Shown: positions 7,718-16,476 of the stretch, piece by piece
Layout: every line of letters starts with the position of its first letter
Numbering within the stretch: position 1 is the first letter of the stretch
NCBI GenBank assembly: GCA_009746045.1
Contig: RPFO01002233.1
Coordinates: forward strand, 2,501 to 29,944
Origin: Mesostigma viride
Taxonomy: Eukaryota; Streptophyta; Mesostigmatophyceae; Mesostigmatales; Mesostigmataceae
Reading direction: 5' to 3'
DNA length: 27,444 nucleotides
Notes under the pieces: generated by a model
Told to the model about the DNA's origin: nothing
What the model saw: only the letters and a program-made list of their open reading frames with translations
The model's database searches: none
Program-made: the position numbers and the translations under genes

Positions 7718-8701
7718 CTATGGCCGCCCGTGTAAGGGGTCCATGAGCCCACGGAGCAGGGGGTACTGCCTCTCCGCCTTCTCCTCCAGCTTGGTGAGGG
7801 CATCTGCAGGGTTGTCCACACCAGGCACATGTTCAATGTGAGCTAGGTAGGACATCTCCTTGAGCAACAAGTAGTCAAGGTCCCTGCTCCTGGCCAGCTG
7901 CCTGTGCACAAATTGCACCATGCCCATGCTATCAGTCCTCACCAGTGTGTGCAGCTGCAACCTACAGGAAGCCACTTGACATAGCTGGTAGAAGAGCTCC
8001 CTCAAGTAAAGAGCAGTATGCAGCCCTTCACAGATTGCCCTGCACTCAGCAATATCACTGCTGGGTGTAACCCTGTTCTGCAACCGACTGTACCAGGTAA
8101 CAAGTGAGGTGTGATCTTGCTCCAGGGTAACTAATGCTGCTGCCCGGCCCCTGACCTCTGTGACCTTCCTATTGTCCATAGAACTGTCTACATAGAGAAC
8201 CATGTCAAGGGGCTTGTACAAATCCACAGGACCCAGTATGAGAGGGGGAGACATCATGACAGCCTGCACCACACTCTCAGCACCCACCTCAACCAGCTGG
8301 GAATCAGTAAGTCGACTCAGAACCAGCAAGTCAGGGGCACATATACTTGCAAGCCATGCCAGCATGCCCCTGATGGTAGCACACCTAGCCTGCGTGATGG
8401 GCTCCTGCAATGCATCTACAATCTGCTGTGGGTAGTCCTTACCACCCTCCATCCTGATGAACCACGAGCCCTTGGCTTGGAACAACGTAGCCTGCATGCC
8501 ACAGAAGACCATAGGCTCATTCTCCACCATGTGCTGTATCTTACCCAGCTCAAACCGCTTCTGGATCTTAGCCAAGACAGCCTCAACCCAGTCTGGTGGA
8601 CCTATGAGATGCAGGTCATCACCATGCAGTGAGGCAAAGACAGGAAGGCCATTGTAGGACCCTTGGAACAAACAGGGATCCACTGGAGACACAGAACCCA
8701 C
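7718..8701 (-). CDS. Copia-type RT C-terminal part and RNase H, copy A
   Basis: 327-residue frame. VDPCLF at 7-12 is the usual copia lead-in to the RT catalytic turn, which here reads HGDD (26-29) in SLHGDDLHLIG instead of Y-x-DD. RNase H follows with D172 (LYVDSS), E219 (SSDIAECRA), D257 (RTDSMG) and a C-terminal PADALTK, all of copia type. The frame lies +1 relative to the upstream RT frame and overlaps it at 8619-8701. Copy B has the same break, so it is either a family-wide frameshift site or a defect inherited by both. The first Met is internal to the domain and not a genuine start. Confidence 0.82.
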   Translation of the reverse strand: MGSVSPVDPCLFQGSYNGLPVFASLHGDDLHLIGPPDWVEAVLAKIQKRFELGKIQHMVENEPMVFCGMQATLFQAKGSWFIRMEGGKDYPQQIVDALQEPITQARCATIRGMLAWLASICAPDLLVLSRLTDSQLVEVGAESVVQAVMMSPPLILGPVDLYKPLDMVLYVDSSMDNRKVTEVRGRAAALVTLEQDHTSLVTWYSRLQNRVTPSSDIAECRAICEGLHTALYLRELFYQLCQVASCRLQLHTLVRTDSMGMVQFVHRQLARSRDLDYLLLKEMSYLAHIEHVPGVDNPADALTKLEEKAERQYPLLRGLMDPLHGRP

Positions 8702-10796
8702 AAGTATTCTTCAAGAATTTCTCTAGGCTCTTTCTCCAGATAATGGGACTGGACCTGAGACCTTCCAACCCTTTCAGAATTCTCAGGTACCTGGCCTTTA
8801 TCTCTGCTCTCCATACAGCAGGTACAGTCACAAAGAAAGGAGGGATATCTCTCCAAGTCTGCCTAGCCTGATCTTGGTCACCCTTGAGAAAAGCCCTCTT
8901 GAAATCAATCAGCACAGAGCTATAGGGCACACCCTTAACCAGAAAAGACAGAAATATACACAGCAGAATCCTCCACGTGTCATGCAGCATCCCTGGAGTA
9001 TAGAGCTCCTCATCTAACAACTGGCCAGTGCCATGATACTCGGTTACAACTGGTCTGACATGTGGCACCTGGACACCATCAACCTCCTTGAGCTTGAGGA
9101 CAAACATCAATCTGAGCAGCTGGTGAACTTCTGGCAGCTCATCCACAGGTTCTGCACAGTTGGAAACTATCCACTCATGCCCAGAAGCAACAAAGCCAAG
9201 AGTCCATGCCTTAGCCATCTTGGGGCTCTGCATCATCTCGACTAGCTGGCGCCAGGGAATAGGACTGTGAGCAGCTATCTGGTACCTGTTTACCCCTAAC
9301 TGCCTTGGATCAAAGGTGGTTGGGATTATCAACAAGTCCTCAGCTATGGGCTCCTGACTCTGAGGACCCTCAGCTGGCTGACTCCTAACAGCCTTCACCG
9401 CCACTGCAAGACCCTGGGAATAGTGATATCTTTCAAGGGGGAGGCTGCCCCTGCCTTCTAGTGCCAACTCATCAGAGGTCAAAGTAACCCCTGGCATGCA
9501 CAAGAAGTTCTGTCCCAGAATGGCAGGCCCCTTATAGCCCTCTACCACACAGAACGTGGTGGGCACCCCTAAGATAGGCACACTCACTTCCCCAAGGATC
9601 TTCATGGACACCTTTCCTGAGAAATCAGACACAGCAAGGCAACTGGGATGGGACATCTGTAAGCCTACAGCATCCTCTTCCCTGATGACAGACACCTGTG
9701 AGTTGGTATCTACCTCCATTGTAGCTGCCCAGCACGACCCCCACCCCGTGAGCTTGGATACCTTGGGATCATGTTTGCTGCGCATGAGTGCTCGGATGAC
9801 GTCCGCCATGAGAGGCCCCCGGGCCTTAGGTGGCTGCCCCGTCCCCTCTGGCCTTGTGACAGTTGCTTCAGCAGCCTCCTCCTGCTCGTCATCTTCCAGC
9901 AGGGACAGACCATCATCCACCACCAGAGGATTGTTAGCTGCTGCTGCCTGGCTCTGGCCTGGCTCCTCAACCCAGCTGGGAGGGCCTGGCCCGTCTGCAG
10001 GCCAGATTGCATGTGGCCTTCTTTCCTTGACATGAGCCCAGGACAACCTGTACACGTGCCTTGGATCCTTTTCCAAAGCCACCAGGCAAGATCTGTTAGC
10101 TTCTTCCACACGAGTGACAACCCCATCCTGCCACTTCCCCCGCTTGCCTGGAATAGATGGTTCCTTCCACATCCTGACCTTCAGCCCCACCTGAGGCCTC
10201 AGCACATTCCAGTTCTTGTCCTTACGTCTCAGCTGGGCAAATAACCTATCTGCCTTCCTAAGACTGGCCTGCACCACGTTCTCAGGCAACAAGCTATACT
10301 GCAGGGCCAGGGGAGAGACAGCCACACCATCAAAGTAATAGTTAACCCTGTGGTTCAGCTGCTCTTCTATCCCCTTACACCAGGCTGCCCTCTCTAAGGC
10401 AGATGCCACAAGTGGCACTGACTCTGCTGCTAGCACCACTGTCTTCACTTCACGTATGGATCTCTCTACAGCCCCTTGCTGCCCATGACTCTCCCTGGGG
10501 ACTACTACCAGCTTACAAGGCAGCTGGTCCTGATGCTTGAGCAAACAGTCAAACTGCAAGTCTGCCTGCACACTCTTGCACACCCCAAAGCCTGGGATCA
10601 GGGCCTTCATACCCAACAACAAGTGGTGCTCCTGCATACCAGGCAGAACGTCTATCATATCTGCTGAACCTGTCCACTGCCACCAATATATACAAGCCCC
10701 TGATATGCTGGATATCCATCTGGATGTCGCCACGCTCCCTAGCAGGCTCCCTAGCATGGGACTGAGGTGGGTGAACAGCATTCTCCTGGCAACCAC
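8619..10796 (-). CDS. Integrase core, retropepsin-like domain and RT N-terminal part, copy A
   Basis: The homologous part begins near 10655; earlier codons are out-of-frame read-through. First comes the second half of the integrase core: an Asp in KSVQAD and a Glu in GAVERS about 32 residues later, followed by an integrase C-terminal region. An acidic linker (LLEDDEQEEAAEA) follows. Then comes a retropepsin pattern: MEVDTNSQVSVI with D-T-N-S in place of D-[ST]-G-A, a flap-like stretch, and AILGQNFL. RT follows with IDFKRAFLKGD (first catalytic Asp) and SSPIIW (compare PR-W of copia). So protease lies between integrase and RT. The frame is open throughout this part, but is out of step with both neighbours. 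Confidence 0.78.
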   Translation of the reverse strand: MVARRMLFTHLSPMLGSLLGSVATSRWISSISGACIYWWQWTGSADMIDVLPGMQEHHLLLGMKALIPGFGVCKSVQADLQFDCLLKHQDQLPCKLVVVPRESHGQQGAVERSIREVKTVVLAAESVPLVASALERAAWCKGIEEQLNHRVNYYFDGVAVSPLALQYSLLPENVVQASLRKADRLFAQLRRKDKNWNVLRPQVGLKVRMWKEPSIPGKRGKWQDGVVTRVEEANRSCLVALEKDPRHVYRLSWAHVKERRPHAIWPADGPGPPSWVEEPGQSQAAAANNPLVVDDGLSLLEDDEQEEAAEATVTRPEGTGQPPKARGPLMADVIRALMRSKHDPKVSKLTGWGSCWAATMEVDTNSQVSVIREEDAVGLQMSHPSCLAVSDFSGKVSMKILGEVSVPILGVPTTFCVVEGYKGPAILGQNFLCMPGVTLTSDELALEGRGSLPLERYHYSQGLAVAVKAVRSQPAEGPQSQEPIAEDLLIIPTTFDPRQLGVNRYQIAAHSPIPWRQLVEMMQSPKMAKAWTLGFVASGHEWIVSNCAEPVDELPEVHQLLRLMFVLKLKEVDGVQVPHVRPVVTEYHGTGQLLDEELYTPGMLHDTWRILLCIFLSFLVKGVPYSSVLIDFKRAFLKGDQDQARQTWRDIPPFFVTVPAVWRAEIKARYLRILKGLEGLRSSPIIWRKSLEKFLKNTCGFCVSSGSLFVPRVLQWPSCLCLTAW

Positions 10797-11244
10797 AGTT
10801 CTCAGCAGCAGCCTGGCATGCCTCCCACAAAGGCTCCCTACCTAGCTTCCAAGCAAACATTGCTGCCTGCCCAGAATGCCCAAACATATGATGCAATCTA
10901 TGGCCAGCCTCAGCATAGCTCAGCACTCTGTCAGTACTGACCTGGCGAGACGTCTGAACCGTGTGTGGGGACACATGATCCACTCCTGAGGTTCCAGGGC
11001 TTCCTGCAGGCCATCCTGACTCCCCAAGCCAGGTCCTGCTCCCTGGACCGCTCCAGGCCCTTCCAGCAAGGTCCTTGGCCCTCCAGGCCAGCACCTGCTG
11101 GAGACCCACCACCTGCATGAGGCATAGGGAATTCAGCTGCAGCATTGTTATTGCAATCCAGTGGAAGAACAACATCTTTACACCCTTGGTGCTGCACAAG
11201 GGGCACACCCCCATCCTTATGTACATCCAACACACCTTCCCCAA
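10549..11244 (-). CDS. Integrase N-terminal domain, copy A
   Basis: 231-residue frame. LHHMFGHSG followed by CGC about 27 residues later resembles the HHCC zinc-binding domain (the second pair is C-x-C, not C-x2-C). GDIQMD then carries the first catalytic Asp, and YILVAVDRFSR matches the copia integrase core. The frame leaves the integrase sequence right after DRFSRY, near 10660, and the core continues in the next frame. Copy A keeps the VAVD stretch that copy B has lost. No protease-like motif occurs upstream of the zinc domain in any frame I read. Confidence 0.72.
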   Translation of the reverse strand: MGKVCWMYIRMGVCPLCSTKGVKMLFFHWIAITMLQLNSLCLMQVVGLQQVLAWRAKDLAGRAWSGPGSRTWLGESGWPAGSPGTSGVDHVSPHTVQTSRQVSTDRVLSYAEAGHRLHHMFGHSGQAAMFAWKLGREPLWEACQAAAENCGCQENAVHPPQSHAREPARERGDIQMDIQHIRGLYILVAVDRFSRYDRRSAWYAGAPLVVGYEGPDPRLWGVQECAGRLAV

Positions 11245-11255
11245 GGGGTGATTGA

Positions 11256-12238
11256 CTATTTACAGGGGATGATGTAGCTAGTCACTGCTGCCCGACTGGC
11301 CCCCTGCCCCAGCAGGCTTGGCCTTCCTGTCAGGACACTCACGACGCCAGTGACCTTCCTTGCCACACACAAAGCATGCTCCACCCTTCTTCCCAGACCC
11401 AGCCCCACCCTTGCCAGGCTTCCCTGGCCTCCCTGAGACTGTCCACCCTGCTTGCCCTGGTTGCCTTGAGCTTGGCCCTTGCCTTGCCCTTGGCCACCCT
11501 TACCCTGCTGACCACCAGCTTGCTGGCTCCCAACCCCTCCTTGGGAACCTGCACCCTTGCCACCCTGAGCCCCCTGCCTCTGGCGCCTGAAGCGCTTACG
11601 CTTGTTGGGCCTTGCCCCATCACGGGCTGGGTACCCGGGGACATCACCTTGGCCCTGCACAGCGGAGGTGGCATTGCTGCCATGGGACTGGATAGCTTTG
11701 CAGGCAGGATCTGGCTTCCTTATGCTGAGGATTACAAGCTCCAGAGCACGCAAGGAGCCATCAGTCTGGTTAAGAAACATGCGGGCACTGTTCCTCCCAT
11801 CCACACTCAAACCCATACGGTCCAGGAAATAGTCTGCCAAGGCCCTATCTGTGACCAGGAAGCCATACTTGGCCCCCTTGTCCTGATACGGTTGAGCCTA
11901 GCCCATTCCTCTGCCACAGGGCCCACTATCTCAAAGGTGTCATACTGATGTTTATAGTAGTTGGTGAGGTTGAGAACCTTGTCAGAGAACTCCTCCCTCA
12001 ACCCATCCAGGAACTGTGCCCAGGTTAGCTTATCCTTGACACCAGTCCTAGCCTTTTCCCTGACACGCTCTGACGAGTCCCTGTTGCACGTGGACGAGTG
12101 AAACACTTGCACTAGGTTGACAGTGGGGTCCACGGAGAGCACAACCAGCTCCATGTCCTCTAGCCACTTGTCTAGAGCTTCCTGTGCTAGTGGTGGGTTA
12201 AGAGGCTTTTGTCCATTCATAAGCGTGACTGCACTCAT
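11256..12238 (-). pseudogene. Gag of copia copy A, frameshifted
   Basis: Starts at ATG 12236-12238, overlapping the stop of ORF1 as ATGA. The Gag core (LTWAQFLDGLREEFSD) is followed by a basic, Gly/Gln-rich tail and a CCHC knuckle. Relative to copy B a base is missing near 11882 (B reads ATCAGAGACAAG, A reads ATCAGGACAAG), which splits it into frames 11807-12238 and 11256-11840. A second base is missing near 11291. As in copy B the CCHC knuckle (CFVCGKEGHWRREC) lies in the -1 frame relative to the Gag core. Confidence 0.8.
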
Positions 12239-13833
12239 GTGAGGTCTCGACCCTGGCAGCGCTTCACCGGCTCCACCACAGTGGGTGTCACAGTAACAAC
12301 GCCACTTGGGCCAGCAAGCACAGGGGAGAGCACATCCACGTGAGGCCTCTTACCATTGCCGTCAGCGGAGGTGTCCCTCTTACGCTTCTCCACGGCAGGT
12401 TGCCCATTCGCCACCGTTATTGCATCAGATGCTCCTAGCGCCCGCGCCTTGCGCGCCTCCTCCACCGAGTCTTCGTGCCGTCTCTTGCTGCCTGGTCTCT
12501 TTCCCCCATCGCCCTCGCTGGCTGGGATCGCCTCCCCCACCAGCTGCTCCTTGTCTTGCCGAGGCTCCTGGCTTGCTCCAGCCGGTGCCTCCATCTCGCC
12601 CTTGTCGCCGTCTCCCGGTTTGCCACGAGGCATTATATACAGTGGGATGGCAAAACAAAACAGGCGATAGACAAGGAAAACAGGCTCAAGCGCTGGTGCT
12701 GCCGGAAGAAGCCGCTGGCGCTCCTCAGCTATGGCCTCCTCCTCACGCTCCTGCGCTGTGCGCGCCACCGGTGTCCCTACGCGCGGAACTGAGCGGACCT
12801 CCTCCGCGTTGTAAGGACCTAATACCCGGCTCACCGGCCTCCCGGCTGGTGTCTGCTCCACCGGCAGCCTAGGCGCACTACCACGGCGATACCACTGCAG
12901 GTTCCTGACCCACCGACTGCCACCACCCCGCCTGTCGTTCCGTGACCCCCGACCAATCTCAGCGAAGTCGTGTTCTGGCTCAAACGGGATATGCAACTCC
13001 GCCCTACGCCGAGCTGAGTAGCCCTCGTTTGTGCCGTCCCCTTCGTCAATCTGCTGTGACGAACGAGCTATGATGCCCGTGGGGCGATCCACGAACTCGC
13101 TGTGAAAATCCTCGTCGGTGACGTCCCGACCGGTGATGACTGTCACCGTTGGCCCACACGCCCCCGGCCTGCTTTGCAACCTCGGTGTATCCAAGGTCGA
13201 CCAAATGCCGGCTGGTCGTGTCGTGATCACCCAGTGATCGGCGTGACCACGCGCCTCTTGGGTCAAGATATTGACCAGGTGCTCACACGTCTGAGCTACC
13301 ACTTCAGCCGAATCCCACGGACTGTCGGCTTCACGCGTCTGCGCGTCCCGTATAATATGTGACGCGTCGGTCCCCTCCCCCAGCGAGCTTGTCGCCACCC
13401 AGTGGTTATACAATCTGGTACCACCTAAACAAATGGCCACCAGCTGGCTCAGCGTTTCACGCGCTAAGTCCAGCGCCTGAATGGTGACGTGCCCGCCCTG
13501 GTACGCGACCTCCAAACTGTAGATCAACGAAGCTATTTCGTCGCGAATAGCGACAAGCCGCTCCGTGCAGACCCGACCCGTCTCCCCTGGCGACGTCGTC
13601 GCCCTTATCCTCATCACCACTGGGTCGTTTGCCGACGGCCCTGCTGCGTTTCCAAACACAGCAACCCAACCTCCTTCCGCAAGACCCCTCGCAACGTAGG
13701 CGGCCTGCACAAACGTAGAAGCGTTGGATGGGTGGGAATAGGGGAAAAACGCGTTCTCGCGCGCTGGCGCCTCGGGAGCTGCTTCGTGCCCGGGGGATGA
13801 CTCAGGTGTCTCGACCCGAGCCTCGGCCGACAT
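12235..13833 (-). CDS. ORF1 upstream of gag, unknown protein, copy A
   Basis: An uninterrupted 532-residue ORF from ATG 13831-13833, only 34 bases inside the 5' LTR, to a TGA that overlaps the gag start (ATGA, 12235-12238). I do not recognise the protein. The N-terminal 360 residues have no obvious motif. Around residues 384-400 there is a hydrophobic run (FLVYRLFCFAIPLYI), then MPRGK at 401 and a hydrophilic, Lys/Arg-rich tail with NLS-like clusters (KRPGSKRR, KRKR). The coding DNA is CpG-rich whereas the pol region is nearly CpG-free, so the ORF or its 5' part may be acquired. TGTATATAATG at Met401 could be a TATA-like signal and an alternative start. The overlap suggests stop-restart coupling with gag. 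Copy B keeps only the 3' third. Confidence 0.65.
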   Translation of the reverse strand: MSAEARVETPESSPGHEAAPEAPARENAFFPYSHPSNASTFVQAAYVARGLAEGGWVAVFGNAAGPSANDPVVMRIRATTSPGETGRVCTERLVAIRDEIASLIYSLEVAYQGGHVTIQALDLARETLSQLVAICLGGTRLYNHWVATSSLGEGTDASHIIRDAQTREADSPWDSAEVVAQTCEHLVNILTQEARGHADHWVITTRPAGIWSTLDTPRLQSRPGACGPTVTVITGRDVTDEDFHSEFVDRPTGIIARSSQQIDEGDGTNEGYSARRRAELHIPFEPEHDFAEIGRGSRNDRRGGGSRWVRNLQWYRRGSAPRLPVEQTPAGRPVSRVLGPYNAEEVRSVPRVGTPVARTAQEREEEAIAEERQRLLPAAPALEPVFLVYRLFCFAIPLYIMPRGKPGDGDKGEMEAPAGASQEPRQDKEQLVGEAIPASEGDGGKRPGSKRRHEDSVEEARKARALGASDAITVANGQPAVEKRKRDTSADGNGKRPHVDVLSPVLAGPSGVVTVTPTVVEPVKRCQGRDLT

Positions 13834-13867
13834 GAAAAACCTTGCACAACAGAAATGCAATAGTACG
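13834..13867 (-). promoter_or_regulatory. Short leader of copy A, possible primer-binding region
   Basis: In element orientation the 34 bases after the 5' LTR begin CGTACTATTGCATTTCTG. There is no TGG at the LTR edge, so priming by the 3' CCA end of a tRNA is not supported. Priming by an internal tRNA fragment, as in Drosophila copia, is possible but I cannot match it to a tRNA. Confidence 0.45.
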
Positions 13868-14521
13868 AGTTAGCGAACAGCCAGAACTGTGAGTTCCTGG
13901 TCTCTCGCGCCACACAACGGGATGAGCCAAAGTTGCAAAGGCAGCAACCTTTTAACCCGTGCACCAAGCCACGACCACGGTGAGCGGTTCCACGACCAAT
14001 GTGTGAGCCTCGGTTCGTGCTTGCCAAGATAGCTGGTCATCCCCCATGACCAAGCTATATCCTTTGCGTTGTTCCTCGTTCCCATCGGTGTGACGAGGCA
14101 CGTGCAGGCAGGCAAGCAAATCCTCAACGTCCACTGGCATCAGTGCAGAGCCAGGACGAACTGGATTTGCCTAGACTCTGCAACCTAGGAAGTACAGGAC
14201 CTGTCACAAGCCTGCAAGGCCTAGTATCCTTGCAGACCTGTGCCAGTTCCTGTAGTCCACCATGGTCACAGGCTGCTGCTCTTCTGGTCTACGTGGACCA
14301 CAGTCACGTGATAGTCAGGCTAAGCCTGCGCAGGCACGGCCTGCCACGTGTCCTGTCCACTACACCAGAGGACTGTACCTCAGTCGGCCACGGACGGCTA
14401 GGACTTCGGGACCTCATATCTTTCTTGTCCCTTGTCTGTTTCAGGCGGTCAGCACGGCGTTGGAAAGGTCTTTCCAAACTGCATCCACTTAGCATAATAT
14501 TGGTTGCCCAAAATGCTAACT
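13868..14521 (-). repeat. LTR2: 5' LTR of copia copy A
   Basis: 654 bp with the same AGTTAGC/GCTAACT ends. It differs from LTR1 by a small change at CCACCATGGTCAC, a T for C in CTCTTCTGG, an extra base in CCTCAGTCGG and an extra AAT in CATAATATTGG. The second and third changes are shared with LTR3 and LTR5, so LTR2, LTR3 and LTR5 form one haplotype and LTR1 and LTR4 another. Confidence 0.85.
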
Positions 14522-15129
14522 GCCACACAACGGGATGAGCCAAAGTTGCAAAGGCAGCAACCTTTTAACCCGTGCACCAAGCCACGACCACGGTGAGCGG
14601 TTCCACGACCAATGTGGGAGCCTCGGTTCGTGCTTGCCAAGATAGCTGGTCATCCCCCATGACCAAGCTATATCCTTTGCGTTGTTCCTCGTTCCCATCG
14701 GTGTGACGAGGCACGTGCAGGCAGGCAAGCAAATCCTCAACGTCCACTGGCATCAGTGCAGAGCCAGGACGAACTGGATTTGCCTAGACTCTGCAACCTA
14801 GGAAGTACAGGACCTGTCACAAGCCTGCAAGGCCTAGTATCCTTGCAGACCTGTGCCAGTTCCTGTAGTCCACCAGTCACAGGCTGCTGCTCTTCTGGTC
14901 TACGTGGACCACAGTCACGTGATAGTCAGGCTAAGCCTGCGCAGGCACGGCCTGCCACGTGTCCTGTCCACTACACCAGAGGACTGTACCTCAGTCGGCC
15001 ACGGACGGCTAGGACTTCGGGACCTCATATCTTTCTTGTCCCTTGTCTGTTTCAGGCGGTCAGCACGGCGTTGGAAAGGTCTTTCCAAACTGCATCCACT
15101 TAGCATATTGGTTGCCCAAAATGCTAACT
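14522..15129 (-). repeat. LTR3: 3' LTR of fragment C, missing its outer 41 bp
   Basis: Begins GCCACACAAC, which equals 6109 onward in LTR1, directly after the complete end of LTR2. Its inner end GCTAACT (15123-15129) is intact and followed by TCCAACCCTTTC as in a complete element. The LTR2/LTR3 joint resembles the junction of a two-LTR circle or of end-joined cDNAs. Confidence 0.82.
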
Positions 15130-16461
15130 CCAACCCTTTCTGAATTCTCAGGTACCTGGCCTTTATCTCTGCTCTCCATACAGCAGGTACAGTCACAAAG
15201 AAAGGAGGGATATCTCTCCAAGTCTGCCTAGCCTGATCTTGGTCTCCCTTGAGAAAAGCCCTCTTGAAATCAATCAGCACAGAGCTATAGGGCACACCCT
15301 TAACCAGAAAAGACAGAAATATACACAGCAGAATCCTCCACGTGTCATGCAGCATCCCTGGAGTATAGAGCTCCTCATCTAACAACTGGCCAGTGCCATG
15401 ATACTCGGTTACTACTGGTCTGACATGTGGCACCTGGACACCATCAACCTCCTTGAGCTTGAGGACAAACATCAATCTGAGCAGCTGGTGAACTTCTGGC
15501 AGCTCATCCACAGGTTCTGCACAGTTGGAAACTATCCACTCATGCCCAGAAGCAACAAAGCCAAGAGTCCATGCCTTAGCCATCTTGGGGCTCTGCATCA
15601 TCTCGACTAGCTGGCGCCAGGGAATAGGACTGTGAGCAGCTATCTGGTACCTGTTTACCCCTAACTGCCTTGGATCAAAGGTGGTTGGGATTATCAACAA
15701 GTCCTCAGCTATGGGCTCCTGACTCTGAGTACCCTCAGCTGGCTGACTCCTAACAGCCTTCACCGCCACTGCAAGACCCTGGGAATAGTGATATCTTTCA
15801 AGGGGGAGGCTGCCCCTGCCTTCTAGTGCCAACTCATCAGAGGTCAAAGTAACCCCTGGCATGCACAAGAAGTTCTGTCCCAGAATGGCAGGCCCCTTAT
15901 AGCCCTCTACCACACAGAACGTGGTGGGCACCCCTAAGATAGGCACACTCACTTCCCCAAGGATCTTCATGGACACCTTTCCTGAGAAATCAGACACAGC
16001 AAGGCAACTGGGATGGGACATCTGTAAGCCTACAGCATCCTCTTCCCTGATGACAGACACCTGTGAGTTGGTATCTACCTCCATTGTAGCTGCCCAGCAC
16101 GACCCCCACCCCGTGAGCTTGGATACCTTGGGATCATGTTTGCTGCGCATGAGTGCTCGGATGACGTCCGCCATGAGAGGCCCCCGGGCCTTAGGTGGCT
16201 GCCCCGTCCCCTCTGGCCTTGTGACAGTTGCTTCAGCAGCCTCCTCCTGCTCGTCATCTTCCAGCAGGGACAGACCATCATCCACTACCAGAGGATTGTT
16301 AGCTGCTGCTGCCTGGCTCTGGCCTGGCTCCTCAACCCAGCTGGGAGGGCCTGGCCCGTCTGCAGGCCAGATTGCATGTGGCCTTCTTTCCTTGACATGA
16401 GCCCAGGACAACCTGTACACGTGCCTTGGATCCTTTTCCAAAGCCACCAGGCAAGATCTGT
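15130..16461 (-). pseudogene. Fragment C: protease/RT piece with internal deletion
   Basis: After 11 bases of polypurine-tract sequence the fragment jumps to the equivalent of 8776-10096 in copy A and follows it collinearly (15141-16461), with a few substitutions. It carries the retropepsin-like domain and the N-terminal half of RT in the same frame. The deleted 2.05 kb would have held the RT catalytic turn, RNase H and the 3' noncoding region. The deletion lies between two copies of TCCAACCCTTTC. The fragment has no promoter, start or 5' end and ends at a filler joined to copy B in inverse orientation. Confidence 0.8.
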
Positions 16462-16476
16462 GCCCAGGTGAGCTTT
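16462..16476. other. 15-nt filler at the inversion joint between C and B
   Basis: GCCCAGGTGAGCTTT belongs to neither partner at the joint. With the preceding bases it reads CTGTGCCCAGGTGAGCTT, close to CTGTGCCCAGGTTAGCTT at about 12015-12032 in gag of copy A, so it may be a copied (templated) insert. Confidence 0.5.

Larger units (their letters stand above)
6068..12776. repeat. Left arm of 6.7-kb inverted repeat
   Basis: The reverse complement matches 16477-23188 with only scattered substitutions and small indels (for example near 10660, 11040, 11882 and 12655). The arm covers LTR1, the whole pol and gag region and the 3' part of ORF1. The spacer 12777-16476 holds the rest of copy A, LTR2, LTR3 and fragment C. 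Confidence 0.88.
6068..14521 (-). mobile_element. Copia-type retrotransposon copy A, full length
   Basis: The only copy with both LTRs and the whole internal region: 5' LTR 13868-14521, ORF1, gag, integrase, protease, RT, RNase H, a 1-kb 3' noncoding region, polypurine tract and 3' LTR 6068-6715, all on the minus strand. It is inactive as it stands: gag has a one-base deletion near 11882 relative to copy B, gag loses another base near 11291, and integrase has a frame break near 10660. RT and gag also carry frame steps shared with copy B. No target duplication borders it. Confidence 0.85.

Noticed and set aside
11376-11948. 190-residue plus-strand ORF opposite copia gag
   Set aside because: Antisense of the Gly/Gln-rich Gag tail, giving a Leu/Pro-rich artefact; the mirrored copy appears at 17226-17879.
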